64,000 nucleotides of DNA, taken from Candidatus Saccharimonadota bacterium. GTDB lineage: Bacteria > Patescibacteriota > Saccharimonadia > Saccharimonadales > Saccharimonadaceae. The translations under genes and the position numbers were made by a program. Shown here piece after piece: positions 1 through 6,985 of this stretch. A model generated the notes under the pieces. It did no database searches. It saw only the letters and a list, made by a program, of their open reading frames with translations, and was not told where the DNA came from. Location of the stretch: assembly GCA_017464135.1 (NCBI GenBank), contig JAFUEB010000002.1, positions 1-64,000 on the forward strand, written 5' to 3'. How positions within the stretch are numbered: position 1 is the stretch's first letter; the number at the start of each line of letters is the position of its first letter.

Positions 1-158
1 ACAAATTCTGTATCACCGAGAGCTTTCTCGTATGGCTCGATGTTCTTCGCAACGATAATGTCCAAATCGACGTCAGGGTCATGCGCCAAAGTTCTTAGTT
101 CGTATTCATACAAACTTTGCAGAACGATTACTCTACCTAAATGTCGATTACTTGCCAT
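1..158 (-). CDS. nusB: Transcription antitermination factor NusB (N-terminal part)
   Basis: Only the first 52 codons are in the window; the gene runs off the left edge. The N-terminus reads MASNRHLGR followed by VLQSLYEYE, the typical first helix of the all-helical NusB fold. NusB with ribosomal protein S10 (NusE) binds boxA RNA and supports antitermination of rRNA transcription. ATG at 158 lies 5 bases after the rpmF stop, so it is probably the second gene of an rpmF-nusB unit. The call rests on N-terminal similarity only. Confidence 0.8.
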   Translation of the reverse strand, partial: MASNRHLGRVIVLQSLYEYELRTLAHDPDVDLDIIVAKNIEPYEKALGDTEF

Positions 159-163
159 ATTTT

Positions 164-334
164 TTAAGCTTCTTTTTTCTTAATTGTCTTTACTTTTAAA
201 TTTGGTGTCTTCTTCTTGGTTTCGAAGACTTTCACAGGTGAAGTCTTGTTCACTCTGCGAGCAAGCTCCAAGCGAATGTGACTGCGGCGAAGGCCGGTCT
301 TTCTTGGGCTACTCTGTTTTTTAGGTTCAGGCAT
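164..334 (-). CDS. rpmF: 50S ribosomal protein bL32, zinc-free form
   Basis: 56-residue basic protein starting MPEPKKQSSPRKTGLRRSH. The pattern P-K-K-x-S-S-x-x-x-x-x-x-R-R-S-H matches the N-terminal half of L32, which threads into the 50S subunit near the peptidyl transferase region. The CxxC pairs of zinc-binding L32 are absent. The start was moved to ATG 334, because AAGGAGC sits just upstream there and the longer frame adds 18 residues that do not fit. A TGGTAATAT promoter lies at 367-375. L32 and NusB together fit a ribosome-synthesis unit. Confidence 0.78.
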   Translation of the reverse strand: MPEPKKQSSPRKTGLRRSHIRLELARRVNKTSPVKVFETKKKTPNLKVKTIKKKEA

Positions 335-366
335 TTTGCTCCTTAGTTTAATAGATACTTTTGACC

Positions 367-372
367 ATATTA
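367..372 (-). promoter_or_regulatory. -10 element of rpmF-nusB
   Basis: On the minus strand the sequence is TGGTAATAT, an extended -10 with hexamer TAATAT. It lies about 33 bases before the rpmF ATG, leaving a short leader with an AAGGAGC ribosome binding site at about 340-346. Confidence 0.5.
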
Positions 373-399
373 CCACTTTTTTAATCACTTGGCAAGGCG

Positions 400-431
400 A
401 AAAAAATCCCCTCCGTTTATCTACGGAAGGG
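400..431 (-). terminator. Rho-independent terminator of the unknown gene at 438-959
   Basis: Read on the minus strand, CCCTTCCGT pairs with ACGGAGGGG around a short AT loop and is followed by ATTTTTTT. It lies right after the stop codon at 438, which supports the minus-strand reading of that gene. Confidence 0.75.
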
Positions 432-437
432 TGATGG

Positions 438-959
438 TCACAGGTCCTCCTTTTTTAAAGGATCACAGGTCTCGGTTGCCGAATTATGGTAAAAGAAATC
501 TTCACTCGAGCCATCGCTCGCTTCAACTTCTGCATAAATGCAGCCCATTCTTTTAGCGTAATCCGACAAAACCTTTTTGGCAAAATGCATGAGATAGACT
601 TTTTCGACCTCAGTAAACAATTTATTGTCGCGTGTCGTAAAAATAAATCCCAGCTCTACTACCCCGACAGATTCAAATTTACGGAATTCATCCGCACTCG
701 TGACACTTACGGCGTCAATGCCACCTTTAAAGGTGTCCGCCACGGGCATCGCATAACGAATCATGATGAGATTCCCATTGCCGCCCGCAATACCGGCCAG
801 TACTTCAGGATCAAAACCAAATTTTGATACTTTGTACCACTCGGCATCTTCTTCTTTCTGCGCTAGCAGCCTATTAAATAATTCGATGTATCGATCTCTA
901 CTGTAGGCAGCAATATAACAAGTTGCTTTCACTCTGACCTTATTAAACAAATGAACCAC
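438..959 (-). CDS. Unknown protein, about 173 aa
   Basis: Not recognised. A soluble acidic alpha/beta-looking protein with no signal peptide or membrane segment. It has a glycine-rich stretch (AGIAGGNGN) near residue 57 and two late cysteines. The coding strand is chosen because an extended -10 (TGGTATAAT at 996-1004) lies upstream, a terminator follows directly, and the composition is protein-like. The GTG at 959 overlaps the AGGGGTGG ribosome binding site, so TTG at 950 (170 aa) may be the true start. The stop is TGA. The -10 lies inside a TACCA-N4-TGGTA palindrome that is also found at the promoter of the gene at 62226. Confidence 0.65.
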   Translation of the reverse strand: MVHLFNKVRVKATCYIAAYSRDRYIELFNRLLAQKEEDAEWYKVSKFGFDPEVLAGIAGGNGNLIMIRYAMPVADTFKGGIDAVSVTSADEFRKFESVGVVELGFIFTTRDNKLFTEVEKVYLMHFAKKVLSDYAKRMGCIYAEVEASDGSSEDFFYHNSATETCDPLKKEDL

Positions 960-995
960 CCCTTCATTCTCTATGGACCAAAAACCATCATCTTA

Positions 996-1014
996 ATTAT
1001 ACCATATTTGGTAT
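996..1014 (-). promoter_or_regulatory. Promoter with palindromic operator candidate
   Basis: Minus-strand TGGTATAAT (hexamer 996-1001) is overlapped by the palindrome ATACCA-TATT-TGGTAT at 999-1014. The same arms with the same 4-base centre spacing occur at 62171-62184, again over a -10. A repressor-type operator is inferred, not shown. Confidence 0.5.
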
Positions 1015-1016
1015 AT

Positions 1017-1223
1017 TTAAGCGGCAATTTTTTTGAGAGCTCTTTTAATGGCTGGGCGATCAAAGCCTACAATTCTCTCGTCACCAATCACAGTAACAGG
1101 GACCGAGCTAATCGTTTTATCTCTTGAGGCATCCACTTCTTCGTACTGAACGCCTTTTTCATCTAGCCAATCCATCAAAGCATGGCAATAAGCACAAGTT
1201 GGAGTCGTATAAATCTTAATCAT
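1017..1223 (-). CDS. Glutaredoxin/NrdH-like thioredoxin-fold protein
   Basis: 68 residues, the size of NrdH or short glutaredoxins. It starts MIKIYTTPTCAYCHALMDWL, with a CAYC redox motif at residues 10-13 after the first strand. A cis-proline segment SVPVTVIGDE and the GFDRPAI end complete the one-domain fold. Members reduce disulfides, for example in ribonucleotide reductase. The active site AY differs from CPYC and from the usual NrdH CVQC, so the partner is unknown. The ATG is 6 bases after a TGGTAGAAT element, so the mRNA is probably leaderless. Confidence 0.85.
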   Translation of the reverse strand: MIKIYTTPTCAYCHALMDWLDEKGVQYEEVDASRDKTISSVPVTVIGDERIVGFDRPAIKRALKKIAA

Positions 1224-1229
1224 AATTCT

Positions 1230-1235
1230 ATTCTA
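1230..1235 (-). promoter_or_regulatory. Extended -10 of the glutaredoxin-like gene
   Basis: Minus-strand TGGTAGAAT, with 6 bases between the hexamer and the ATG at 1223. This predicts a leaderless transcript. It is divergent from the promoter at 1252-1280. Confidence 0.55.
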
Positions 1236-1251
1236 CCACACTCTCCTTCAC

Positions 1252-1280
1252 TTTACAAAACAGATAAAGTATGCTATAAT
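1252..1280 (+). promoter_or_regulatory. Sigma70-type promoter of the 277-aa gene
   Basis: TTTACA at 1252-1257, a 17-base spacer, and TATAAT at 1275-1280 preceded by TGC. A leader of about 45 bases with an AGAGGTG site precedes the ATG at 1333. Confidence 0.8.
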
Positions 1281-1332
1281 ATTCAAGATTTGTCTCCGGA
1301 CGAATAGAATATTTAGAAAGAGGTGTTAACGC

Positions 1333-2166
1333 ATGGGGAGAAAACCGCTATCTGCAATCGACGGATTTGAGTCGAAAGGAAATTTTCATCGTTCTATTTC
1401 ATTTATGAACGACTATGGACGGTTCGAATCCAGGTTATTCGCCGATGACAGCATGGTCATCATCGCGAGCCATACCGAAGTCTATGACTGGTATGGACGT
1501 TTAGTCGAATTCGGCAAGGATGTCGAAAGCGTAATTTCCACCTACGGCTCAGAGATTGAAGACACGACCCCGCAGAAAGTCAATCAGTCACTTATCGTCA
1601 AAAAAACCAACGGCAAATATGCAATCGCCATCTTGAAACTCGAGGATGATCCGGAATTTGATGGTAAAACCAGATTCCCGCTTTATAAGCGCATCCTGAT
1701 TGGCGGATATATAGGAAAGAAATCAGTCATTGAATGTACGGACTGGGAGTTCAGCGGTATCGACGAAGAGTTAAAGAAAATGCCCGTAATGCAGGCTTTC
1801 ATCAACAATCGTCCTAGTTACGTCGCTAACGAAAGGCTCGACATCTTCTACGGCGTTCAAGCAACTTGCAGCAAGATGCCAGAAGAAATCTCAGTCATCC
1901 GCACCCCCCATAATCGCGGCTACGACGCTTGGATCTCTCATTGTTTTGCCGAGAATCGAGAAGCGATTCTTAGCACTGAACCCGGTGAAGACATTCCGAT
2001 CGACCACTCCACCCACGTGGTTGGGAAAATCACTATTTCGCCGGATGGCCGCAAAATGTTCGCGCACGCACCCTATCAAAACATCCATGGTTCCACTAAA
2101 ATTGCCACCGATGTTGACGTCCTAAATCACATGAAAAACGCCAGCATCTACTGGTACTACGTGTAA
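1333..2166 (+). CDS. Unknown protein, paralogue of the gene at 62226
   Basis: 277 residues, soluble, no signal peptide. No known domain was recognised. It is clearly related to the 281-aa product at 62226-63071. Shared blocks include a YDWYGR element followed by an E-x-GKDV segment near residue 58, an AENRE block near residue 218, a VSxDG/ISPDG turn near residue 247, and the C-terminal pattern ATDVDVLNHMKxAxxYWYY. Several WYGR/SPDG-type turns suggest a beta-rich fold. The start is supported by AGAGGTG seven bases upstream and a strong promoter. A terminator follows. It stands as a single-gene unit, as does its paralogue. Confidence 0.75.
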   Translation: MGRKPLSAIDGFESKGNFHRSISFMNDYGRFESRLFADDSMVIIASHTEVYDWYGRLVEFGKDVESVISTYGSEIEDTTPQKVNQSLIVKKTNGKYAIAILKLEDDPEFDGKTRFPLYKRILIGGYIGKKSVIECTDWEFSGIDEELKKMPVMQAFINNRPSYVANERLDIFYGVQATCSKMPEEISVIRTPHNRGYDAWISHCFAENREAILSTEPGEDIPIDHSTHVVGKITISPDGRKMFAHAPYQNIHGSTKIATDVDVLNHMKNASIYWYYV

Positions 2167-2173
2167 CCCCCTT

Positions 2174-2200
2174 CCCCCGCATCCGCGGGGGATTTTTTAT
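2174..2200 (+). terminator. Rho-independent terminator after the 277-aa gene
   Basis: CCCCCGC (2174-2180), loop ATCC, GCGGGGG (2185-2191), then ATTTTTTAT. Its T-tract overlaps the stop codon of the converging methyltransferase gene (2197). Confidence 0.9.
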
Positions 2201-2703
2201 TTCGCCATTAATTGATACATTGCGATGCCGGCCGCCACCGATACATTAAAGGATTCTTTCTGGCCCCGCATCGGAATTTCAATAAACAGGTCAATTATAT
2301 CATGGAGTGAATAATCAATGCCACTCACTTCCTCCCCTAAAACCAAGACCACCTTATCCGATAATACCTCCGTTAACTTGGGGTCAGTGGACTGAATCAG
2401 CTTCACATTTTGGATATTATTTTCCAGACCGACAATTTGCCATCCCTGTTCGCGGAGTTTAATTAACTCTGATTTTATATCATCAGATGAATAAATATCC
2501 ACCATATCTTCCGCGCCAAGTGCCGTTTTATGAATCTCGTGATCAAGTTTCTCGCGCAAATGCGGAAGCAGATTCTTATCATGCACTCGTGGCGTATAAC
2601 CTGACAAAATCACCTGCGAAACACCAAAACCATCCGCCGTGCGAAGAATCGCTCCGACATTATAAGTCGAGCGGATATTATCGAGAACGAGTGTCATTTT
2701 CAT
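2197..2703 (-). CDS. TrmH/SpoU-family RNA 2'-O-methyltransferase
   Basis: 168 residues, a single SPOUT domain without the N-terminal extension found in RlmB-type members. All three SpoU motifs are present: DNIRSTYNVGAILRTADGFG near residue 8, VLVLGEEVSGI near 118, and IPMRGQKESFNVSVA near 142. These form the knotted S-adenosylmethionine site. Members methylate ribose in tRNA or rRNA; the target cannot be read from the sequence. The ATG at 2703 is 6 bases after a TATCAT element that overlaps the divergent tsaC promoter. The gene converges with the terminator at 2174. Confidence 0.92.
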   Translation of the reverse strand: MKMTLVLDNIRSTYNVGAILRTADGFGVSQVILSGYTPRVHDKNLLPHLREKLDHEIHKTALGAEDMVDIYSSDDIKSELIKLREQGWQIVGLENNIQNVKLIQSTDPKLTEVLSDKVVLVLGEEVSGIDYSLHDIIDLFIEIPMRGQKESFNVSVAAGIAMYQLMAK

Positions 2704-2709
2704 AAAAAT

Positions 2710-2719
2710 ATGATATAAT
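2710..2719. promoter_or_regulatory. Overlapping divergent -10 elements
   Basis: On the plus strand TGATATAAT has its hexamer at 2714-2719, and the tsaC ATG follows after 7 bases. On the minus strand TATCAT at 2710-2715 lies 6 bases before the methyltransferase ATG. The two -10 elements share two base pairs within a 23-bp intergenic space. Confidence 0.6.
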
Positions 2720-2726
2720 AAAATTT

Positions 2727-3263
2727 ATGAAATGTCAAAATAGCATAGCCTCTGAATACGACAAATCTGCCATTACTCGGCAGCTTCTTTCGCATGAAGT
2801 CGCCACTGTTCCAACCGAGACGGTGGAAGGCTACGCTGTCCTTTTAGATGACAAAATCGCCATCCATAAACTGATGAAATTAAAAAACCGTGGCTTCGAG
2901 TCCGGCAAAGTCTTTACCCTCGTTCCCAAAGATAAATCGGATATCAAAAAATACGTTATCGTTCCAGAAAGTGCTAAGGAATTAATCAAGAAGTACGTTC
3001 CAGGTGAAATCACCCTAATCCTCCCGAAGAATCCGGATTTCAAAAACTACTATTTTGACCACTTTGATTCCATCGGCATCCGTATTCCAGATCATGAATT
3101 CTACACCGAAATTTTGAAAGCCACCGGCCCGATGCTTCTAACATCGGCCAACCCGCGTGGCGGCACGCCGAAATCCATCACCGGTCACCTGCCATCCACC
3201 ATCGTGGACTTCACCGGTGATTCCCCTAAAATTATTCGACAAGGTAATCTAAAAGTGCTATAA
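2727..3263 (+). CDS. tsaC: L-threonylcarbamoyladenylate synthase (Sua5/YciO/YrdC family)
   Basis: 178 residues, the short TsaC form without the Sua5 domain. The enzyme makes threonylcarbamoyl-AMP from threonine, bicarbonate and ATP for t6A37 in ANN-decoding tRNAs. Family motifs seen are VPTETVEGYAV near residue 28, the K-R substrate region KLKNRG, PGEITLILP near 90, IGIRIPDH near 112, and LLTSANPRGG near 134. The usual PTxTVYGL has E in place of Y, a divergence to note. It starts 7 bases after a -10, so probably leaderless. Its TAA stop forms part of the leuS -10. Confidence 0.88.
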   Translation: MKCQNSIASEYDKSAITRQLLSHEVATVPTETVEGYAVLLDDKIAIHKLMKLKNRGFESGKVFTLVPKDKSDIKKYVIVPESAKELIKKYVPGEITLILPKNPDFKNYYFDHFDSIGIRIPDHEFYTEILKATGPMLLTSANPRGGTPKSITGHLPSTIVDFTGDSPKIIRQGNLKVL

Positions 3264-3264
3264 T
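3259..3264 (+). promoter_or_regulatory. Extended -10 of leuS, overlapping the tsaC stop
   Basis: TGCTATAAT, where TATAAT at 3259-3264 includes the tsaC stop codon. The leuS ATG is 8 bases downstream, with no Shine-Dalgarno sequence. Confidence 0.65.
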
Positions 3265-3272
3265 TATCCATT

Positions 3273-5657
3273 ATGGATAGATATGAGCCACTAAAAATCG
3301 AAGAAAAATGGCAAGCTCGTTGGGAAAAAGAGAAGCCGTTTAAAGCAACTGAAACCTCTGATCAGCCGAAAGTATTCCTAGCAGAGATGTTCCCTTACCC
3401 ATCTGGTGCCGGCCTACATGTCGGTCACGTCCGTAACTTCACGATTGTTGATGTGCTCACCCGTTTCTTTAAACAACAGCAAATGAACGTTATGCGTCCA
3501 TTTGGCTACGATACCTTTGGTCTCCCGGCCGAAAACTACGCTATCAAGACCGGTACCGCCCCACAGGACATCACCAAAATCAATATTGATAATTTCCGTA
3601 AGCAAGCTAAAAGGCTCGGCTATGCTATCGACTGGGATCGCGAAATCAATACTTCCGACCCAGAATATTACAAGTGGACTCAGTGGTGCTTCCTTCAACT
3701 TTACAAAAAAGGTCTCGCCTACCAAAAGGAATCCTACCAATGGTGGTGCCCAGTCGACCAAACTGTGCTCGCGAATGAACAAGTCGAAAACGGCAAATGT
3801 TGGCGCTGTGGCCACGAAGTAGAAAAGAAAAAGATGAAGCAGTGGTTCTTCAAGATTACTGCCTATGCTGATGAACTTCTCGAAGATATCGACCATGTCG
3901 AATGGCCAGAAAAAATCAAGACCGCCCAGAAAAACTGGATTGGTCGTTCCGAAGGTGCCGAAATCACCTTTAAGATTAAAGATCACAAAGAAACTTTGAC
4001 CGTCTTTACTACTCGTCCAGACACTTTGTTTGGTGCTACCTTTATGGTGGTCGCTCCAGAGCATCCGATTATCGCGAAACTCGTCACGAAAGACACCAAG
4101 AAAGCCGTCGAAGAATACTGCAAGAATGCGATTAAGAAATCCGAAATCGAACGCCAAGAAAATAAAGAAAAGACTGGCGTCTTTACCGGTTCTTACGCTA
4201 TTAACCCAGCCACCGGCGAGCTCATGCAAATCTGGGTCGCTGATTACGTCTTGTTTGGTTATGGTACCGGTGCCATTATGGCCGTGCCGTCCGGCGACGA
4301 GCGCGACTTTGAATTCGCAACTAAGTTTAAACTCCCGATTATTAAAGTTGTCGAACGTCCAGAAGGCATGGAAGATGATTCCCCATGCTATGTTGGCGAA
4401 GGTACAATGGTAAATTCCGGCCCATTCACTGGCCGTCCATCCAGCGAAGTCCGCGAAGAAATCAACGACTGGCTCGAGCAGCAAGGCTATGGCAAAAAGA
4501 AAGTCACCTACAAGATGCGCGACTGGCTGATTTCTCGCCAACGCTATTGGGGCTGTCCAATTCCAATTGCTTATGACAAGAATGGCAACCCACATCCAAT
4601 TCCAGAAGACCAACTTCCAGTCGTTATTCCAGAAGTCGAAGATTATCGTCCAGATCACACCGGTCGCTCCGCCCTTGCGAAAGCCAAAGACTGGTTGAAA
4701 GTCACGATTGACGGCGAAGAAATGACCCGTGAAACCGATACTCTCGATGGCTACGCTTGTTCATCTTGGTATCTCTGGCGCTATGCTTCACCTCGTGATT
4801 CAAAACACGCCTGGGATCCAGATGCCATTAATTATTGGGAGCCACTCGATTATTACTGTGGTGGTGACCACGCCGTAGCACACTTGCTCTACGTCCGCTT
4901 CTGGTGCAAATTCTTTGCCGACGAAGGTTATCTCCCATTCCGTGAGCCAATCAAACGCTTGCTTTACAATGGTTACATCAACGCTCCAGACGGTAAAAAG
5001 ATGAGTAAATCCAAGGGCAACGTGATTGATCCACTCGATGTGATTAATGATGGTTACGGCGCCGACACACTCCGCACCTACGAAATGTTTATTGGTCCAT
5101 ACGACCAAGACGCCGCCTGGGATCCACGTTCAGTTGGTGGTGTTTATCGCTTCCTCAACCGTTCTTGGAGTCTAGTCTTTGACAAATCCCTGAAGCCATC
5201 CGCTAAGGGTGATACCACTGTAGTCCGCCACAAGACAATTAAAAAAGTCACTGAAGACATTCACCGCTTCAGCTTCAACACGGCAGTCGCTGCGCTTATG
5301 GAATATGTAAATGAGCTTTACAAACTTGGCGCTTCGAAGGACGATCAAATTACCTTAGCTAAACTCTTGAAACCATTTGCACCACACCTCGCTTCCGAAA
5401 TGCTTGAAGAATTAAAGAGTGACGACGTTTGGCCAGTTTGGGATGAAAAGTATCTTGCTTCCGACACTATCGAAGTCGTTATTCAAATTAACGGCAAACT
5501 CCGCGCCAAACTCGTGATTGATAAAACCGATCTTGAAGATGAAAAGAAAGTGATTGAGATCGCCAAAAAAGACGAAAAAGTGAAAAAGTACACCACTGAC
5601 GGCATCAAAAAAACGATTTTCGTGAAGAAAGCTAAACTCTTAAATATTGTAGTGTAG
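3273..5657 (+). CDS. leuS: Leucyl-tRNA synthetase
   Basis: 794 residues, class Ia. The HIGH-type signature is LHVGHVRNF near residue 48, inside YPSGAGLHVGH. A zinc-knuckle-like element (CPVDQ...CWRCGH) is near 155-185. The CP1 editing domain carries TTRPDTLFGATF near 245. The catalytic KMSKS is in GKKMSKSKGNVIDP near 573. The C-terminal region ends with the LeuRS-type VQINGKLRAKL. It charges tRNA-Leu and edits norvaline or isoleucine. It is a single-gene unit with its own promoter, closed by the large inverted repeat at 5664-5745. Confidence 0.97.
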   Translation: MDRYEPLKIEEKWQARWEKEKPFKATETSDQPKVFLAEMFPYPSGAGLHVGHVRNFTIVDVLTRFFKQQQMNVMRPFGYDTFGLPAENYAIKTGTAPQDITKINIDNFRKQAKRLGYAIDWDREINTSDPEYYKWTQWCFLQLYKKGLAYQKESYQWWCPVDQTVLANEQVENGKCWRCGHEVEKKKMKQWFFKITAYADELLEDIDHVEWPEKIKTAQKNWIGRSEGAEITFKIKDHKETLTVFTTRPDTLFGATFMVVAPEHPIIAKLVTKDTKKAVEEYCKNAIKKSEIERQENKEKTGVFTGSYAINPATGELMQIWVADYVLFGYGTGAIMAVPSGDERDFEFATKFKLPIIKVVERPEGMEDDSPCYVGEGTMVNSGPFTGRPSSEVREEINDWLEQQGYGKKKVTYKMRDWLISRQRYWGCPIPIAYDKNGNPHPIPEDQLPVVIPEVEDYRPDHTGRSALAKAKDWLKVTIDGEEMTRETDTLDGYACSSWYLWRYASPRDSKHAWDPDAINYWEPLDYYCGGDHAVAHLLYVRFWCKFFADEGYLPFREPIKRLLYNGYINAPDGKKMSKSKGNVIDPLDVINDGYGADTLRTYEMFIGPYDQDAAWDPRSVGGVYRFLNRSWSLVFDKSLKPSAKGDTTVVRHKTIKKVTEDIHRFSFNTAVAALMEYVNELYKLGASKDDQITLAKLLKPFAPHLASEMLEELKSDDVWPVWDEKYLASDTIEVVIQINGKLRAKLVIDKTDLEDEKKVIEIAKKDEKVKKYTTDGIKKTIFVKKAKLLNIVV

Positions 5658-5663
5658 CTATAT

Positions 5664-5745
5664 AGACAACAAATAAATACTTTCGGGACACGCTCGAGGC
5701 CGCTCGGCCAAGCTTATGGTCCCGAAAGTAATTATTTTGTTGTCT
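5664..5745. repeat. Large imperfect inverted repeat with inner hairpin
   Basis: The left arm 5664-5689 and right arm 5719-5745 (26 and 27 bases) are nearly perfect inverted copies, including the exact pair ACTTTCGGGAC/GTCCCGAAAGT. The 29-base centre holds a second hairpin, GGCCG/CGGCC. It lies between the convergent leuS and GT4 genes, and the right arm contains the last codons of the GT4 gene. It may stop transcription from both sides, but there is no T-tract; a mobile or structured element is the alternative. Confidence 0.8.
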
Positions 5746-6985
5746 TGATAACTCTGCTATAAATATTCAAAAACTTATCAATGGTTTTCTCGAGATCGTG
5801 CTCAGCCGCGATTTCGAGTGATGCTTTACTGTATTTCTTCTGTAATTCCTTATCAGACAATATATTATATATACTATCCGAAATCTGTTCCACATTTTTT
5901 GGTTCACATAAAAATCCGTTTTTACCAGTAATGCATACTTCTGACACTGCGCCAGCATTTACGGCAATCAGTGGCAAACCCGAAGCAGCCGCTTCAATTA
6001 GCACAATTCCCTGTGTCTCAATTTCGCTTGCCGTTGCAAACACATCACCAACCCGATACAACTCATAAAGATCCGGTTGTAGTACCCGACCAAGAATCCG
6101 AATCGATTTCAGGGCCCCGAGTTTTTTCACATTTTGCTCAATCCTAAGCCTATCCACACCGTCACCAACTACCACAAGCTGTGCTTCTGGCAGTTTCTCT
6201 AACACTTTCGAGAACGCATCCACTACTAATCCAACTTTCTTCTCTGGATCAACCCGGCCAACATATACTACGGTTGGTACGTTTTTACGAATTTTATATT
6301 TCTCGTAAATCTCATCCGAAGCTTTGCCTGGTTTGAAATTTGACAAATCTACGCCATTCGACACCGCTGCGACCGGTACCTTGAATTCTTTTTTCCGTGA
6401 CAAAATTAAATTGTCGATCGCTTGTTTGGTCGGCATCGTCACAAAATCACTTTTCTTCTGGCGACTATAAAAATACGAAGACAACATTGCATCAACCGGC
6501 TTTTTAATCAGCTTTGGCATATGGAGCGGTTCCGTAAATACTTCCGGCTGATTATGCTCCGTTGTCACCACCGGCACGTTCATTTTTCTAGCATATGATA
6601 CTACCGATAGTCCAATCGGATCAGAAACTTGCACATGCACCACGTCCGGCTTAAATGCCTTCATGATTTTCTTAATTTGACGCGCCGGAAAAACTGACAC
6701 TCTAAGACTATGCTTATAAAATAGGTGCGGCATTTCCTTGCCAAGTAGTTTCTTCTTTGCCGGTACATCATGAATTTGGTCTGGATAGACTCTTGCCTGC
6801 GTTGACTTTAAATAATGCACCTTTACGCCATCTTCGGTCTTCAAATGATTCTTGCCGGTCTGGCTTGGGCAAATCACCGCGACTTCATTACCGCGCTGGG
6901 CCAGTCCCGTCGCCAAGTTATGCGAGAAAACCGCCACACCATTTACCATCGGGTAGTAGACGGCAGTAGCGATTAAGACTCTCAT
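5732..6985 (-). CDS. Glycosyltransferase family 4 (GT-B fold)
   Basis: 417 residues in two Rossmann-like halves. The N-terminal acceptor domain opens MRVLIATAVYYPMVNGVAVF with a glycine-rich turn. The C-terminal domain has VVYVGRVDPEKK near residue 240 and the retaining-type E-x7-E motif (E323 and E331 in EIETQGIVLIE). It resembles diacylglycerol glucosyltransferases and PimB-like enzymes, so glycolipid synthesis is plausible, but the substrate is not proven. ATG at 6985 overlaps the upstream protease stop (TAATG), so the two genes are translationally coupled. Confidence 0.88.
   Translation of the reverse strand: MRVLIATAVYYPMVNGVAVFSHNLATGLAQRGNEVAVICPSQTGKNHLKTEDGVKVHYLKSTQARVYPDQIHDVPAKKKLLGKEMPHLFYKHSLRVSVFPARQIKKIMKAFKPDVVHVQVSDPIGLSVVSYARKMNVPVVTTEHNQPEVFTEPLHMPKLIKKPVDAMLSSYFYSRQKKSDFVTMPTKQAIDNLILSRKKEFKVPVAAVSNGVDLSNFKPGKASDEIYEKYKIRKNVPTVVYVGRVDPEKKVGLVVDAFSKVLEKLPEAQLVVVGDGVDRLRIEQNVKKLGALKSIRILGRVLQPDLYELYRVGDVFATASEIETQGIVLIEAAASGLPLIAVNAGAVSEVCITGKNGFLCEPKNVEQISDSIYNILSDKELQKKYSKASLEIAAEHDLEKTIDKFLNIYSRVIKTTK

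Noticed and set aside
486-827. 113-codon plus-strand frame inside the unknown gene at 438-959
   Set aside because: The minus-strand gene has a promoter and terminator in the right places; the plus frame has neither.
3414-4658. 414-codon open frame on the minus strand inside leuS
   Set aside because: It is fully antisense to conserved LeuRS sequence, its translation is rich in W, F and H with no motif, and no promoter or ribosome binding site precedes it.
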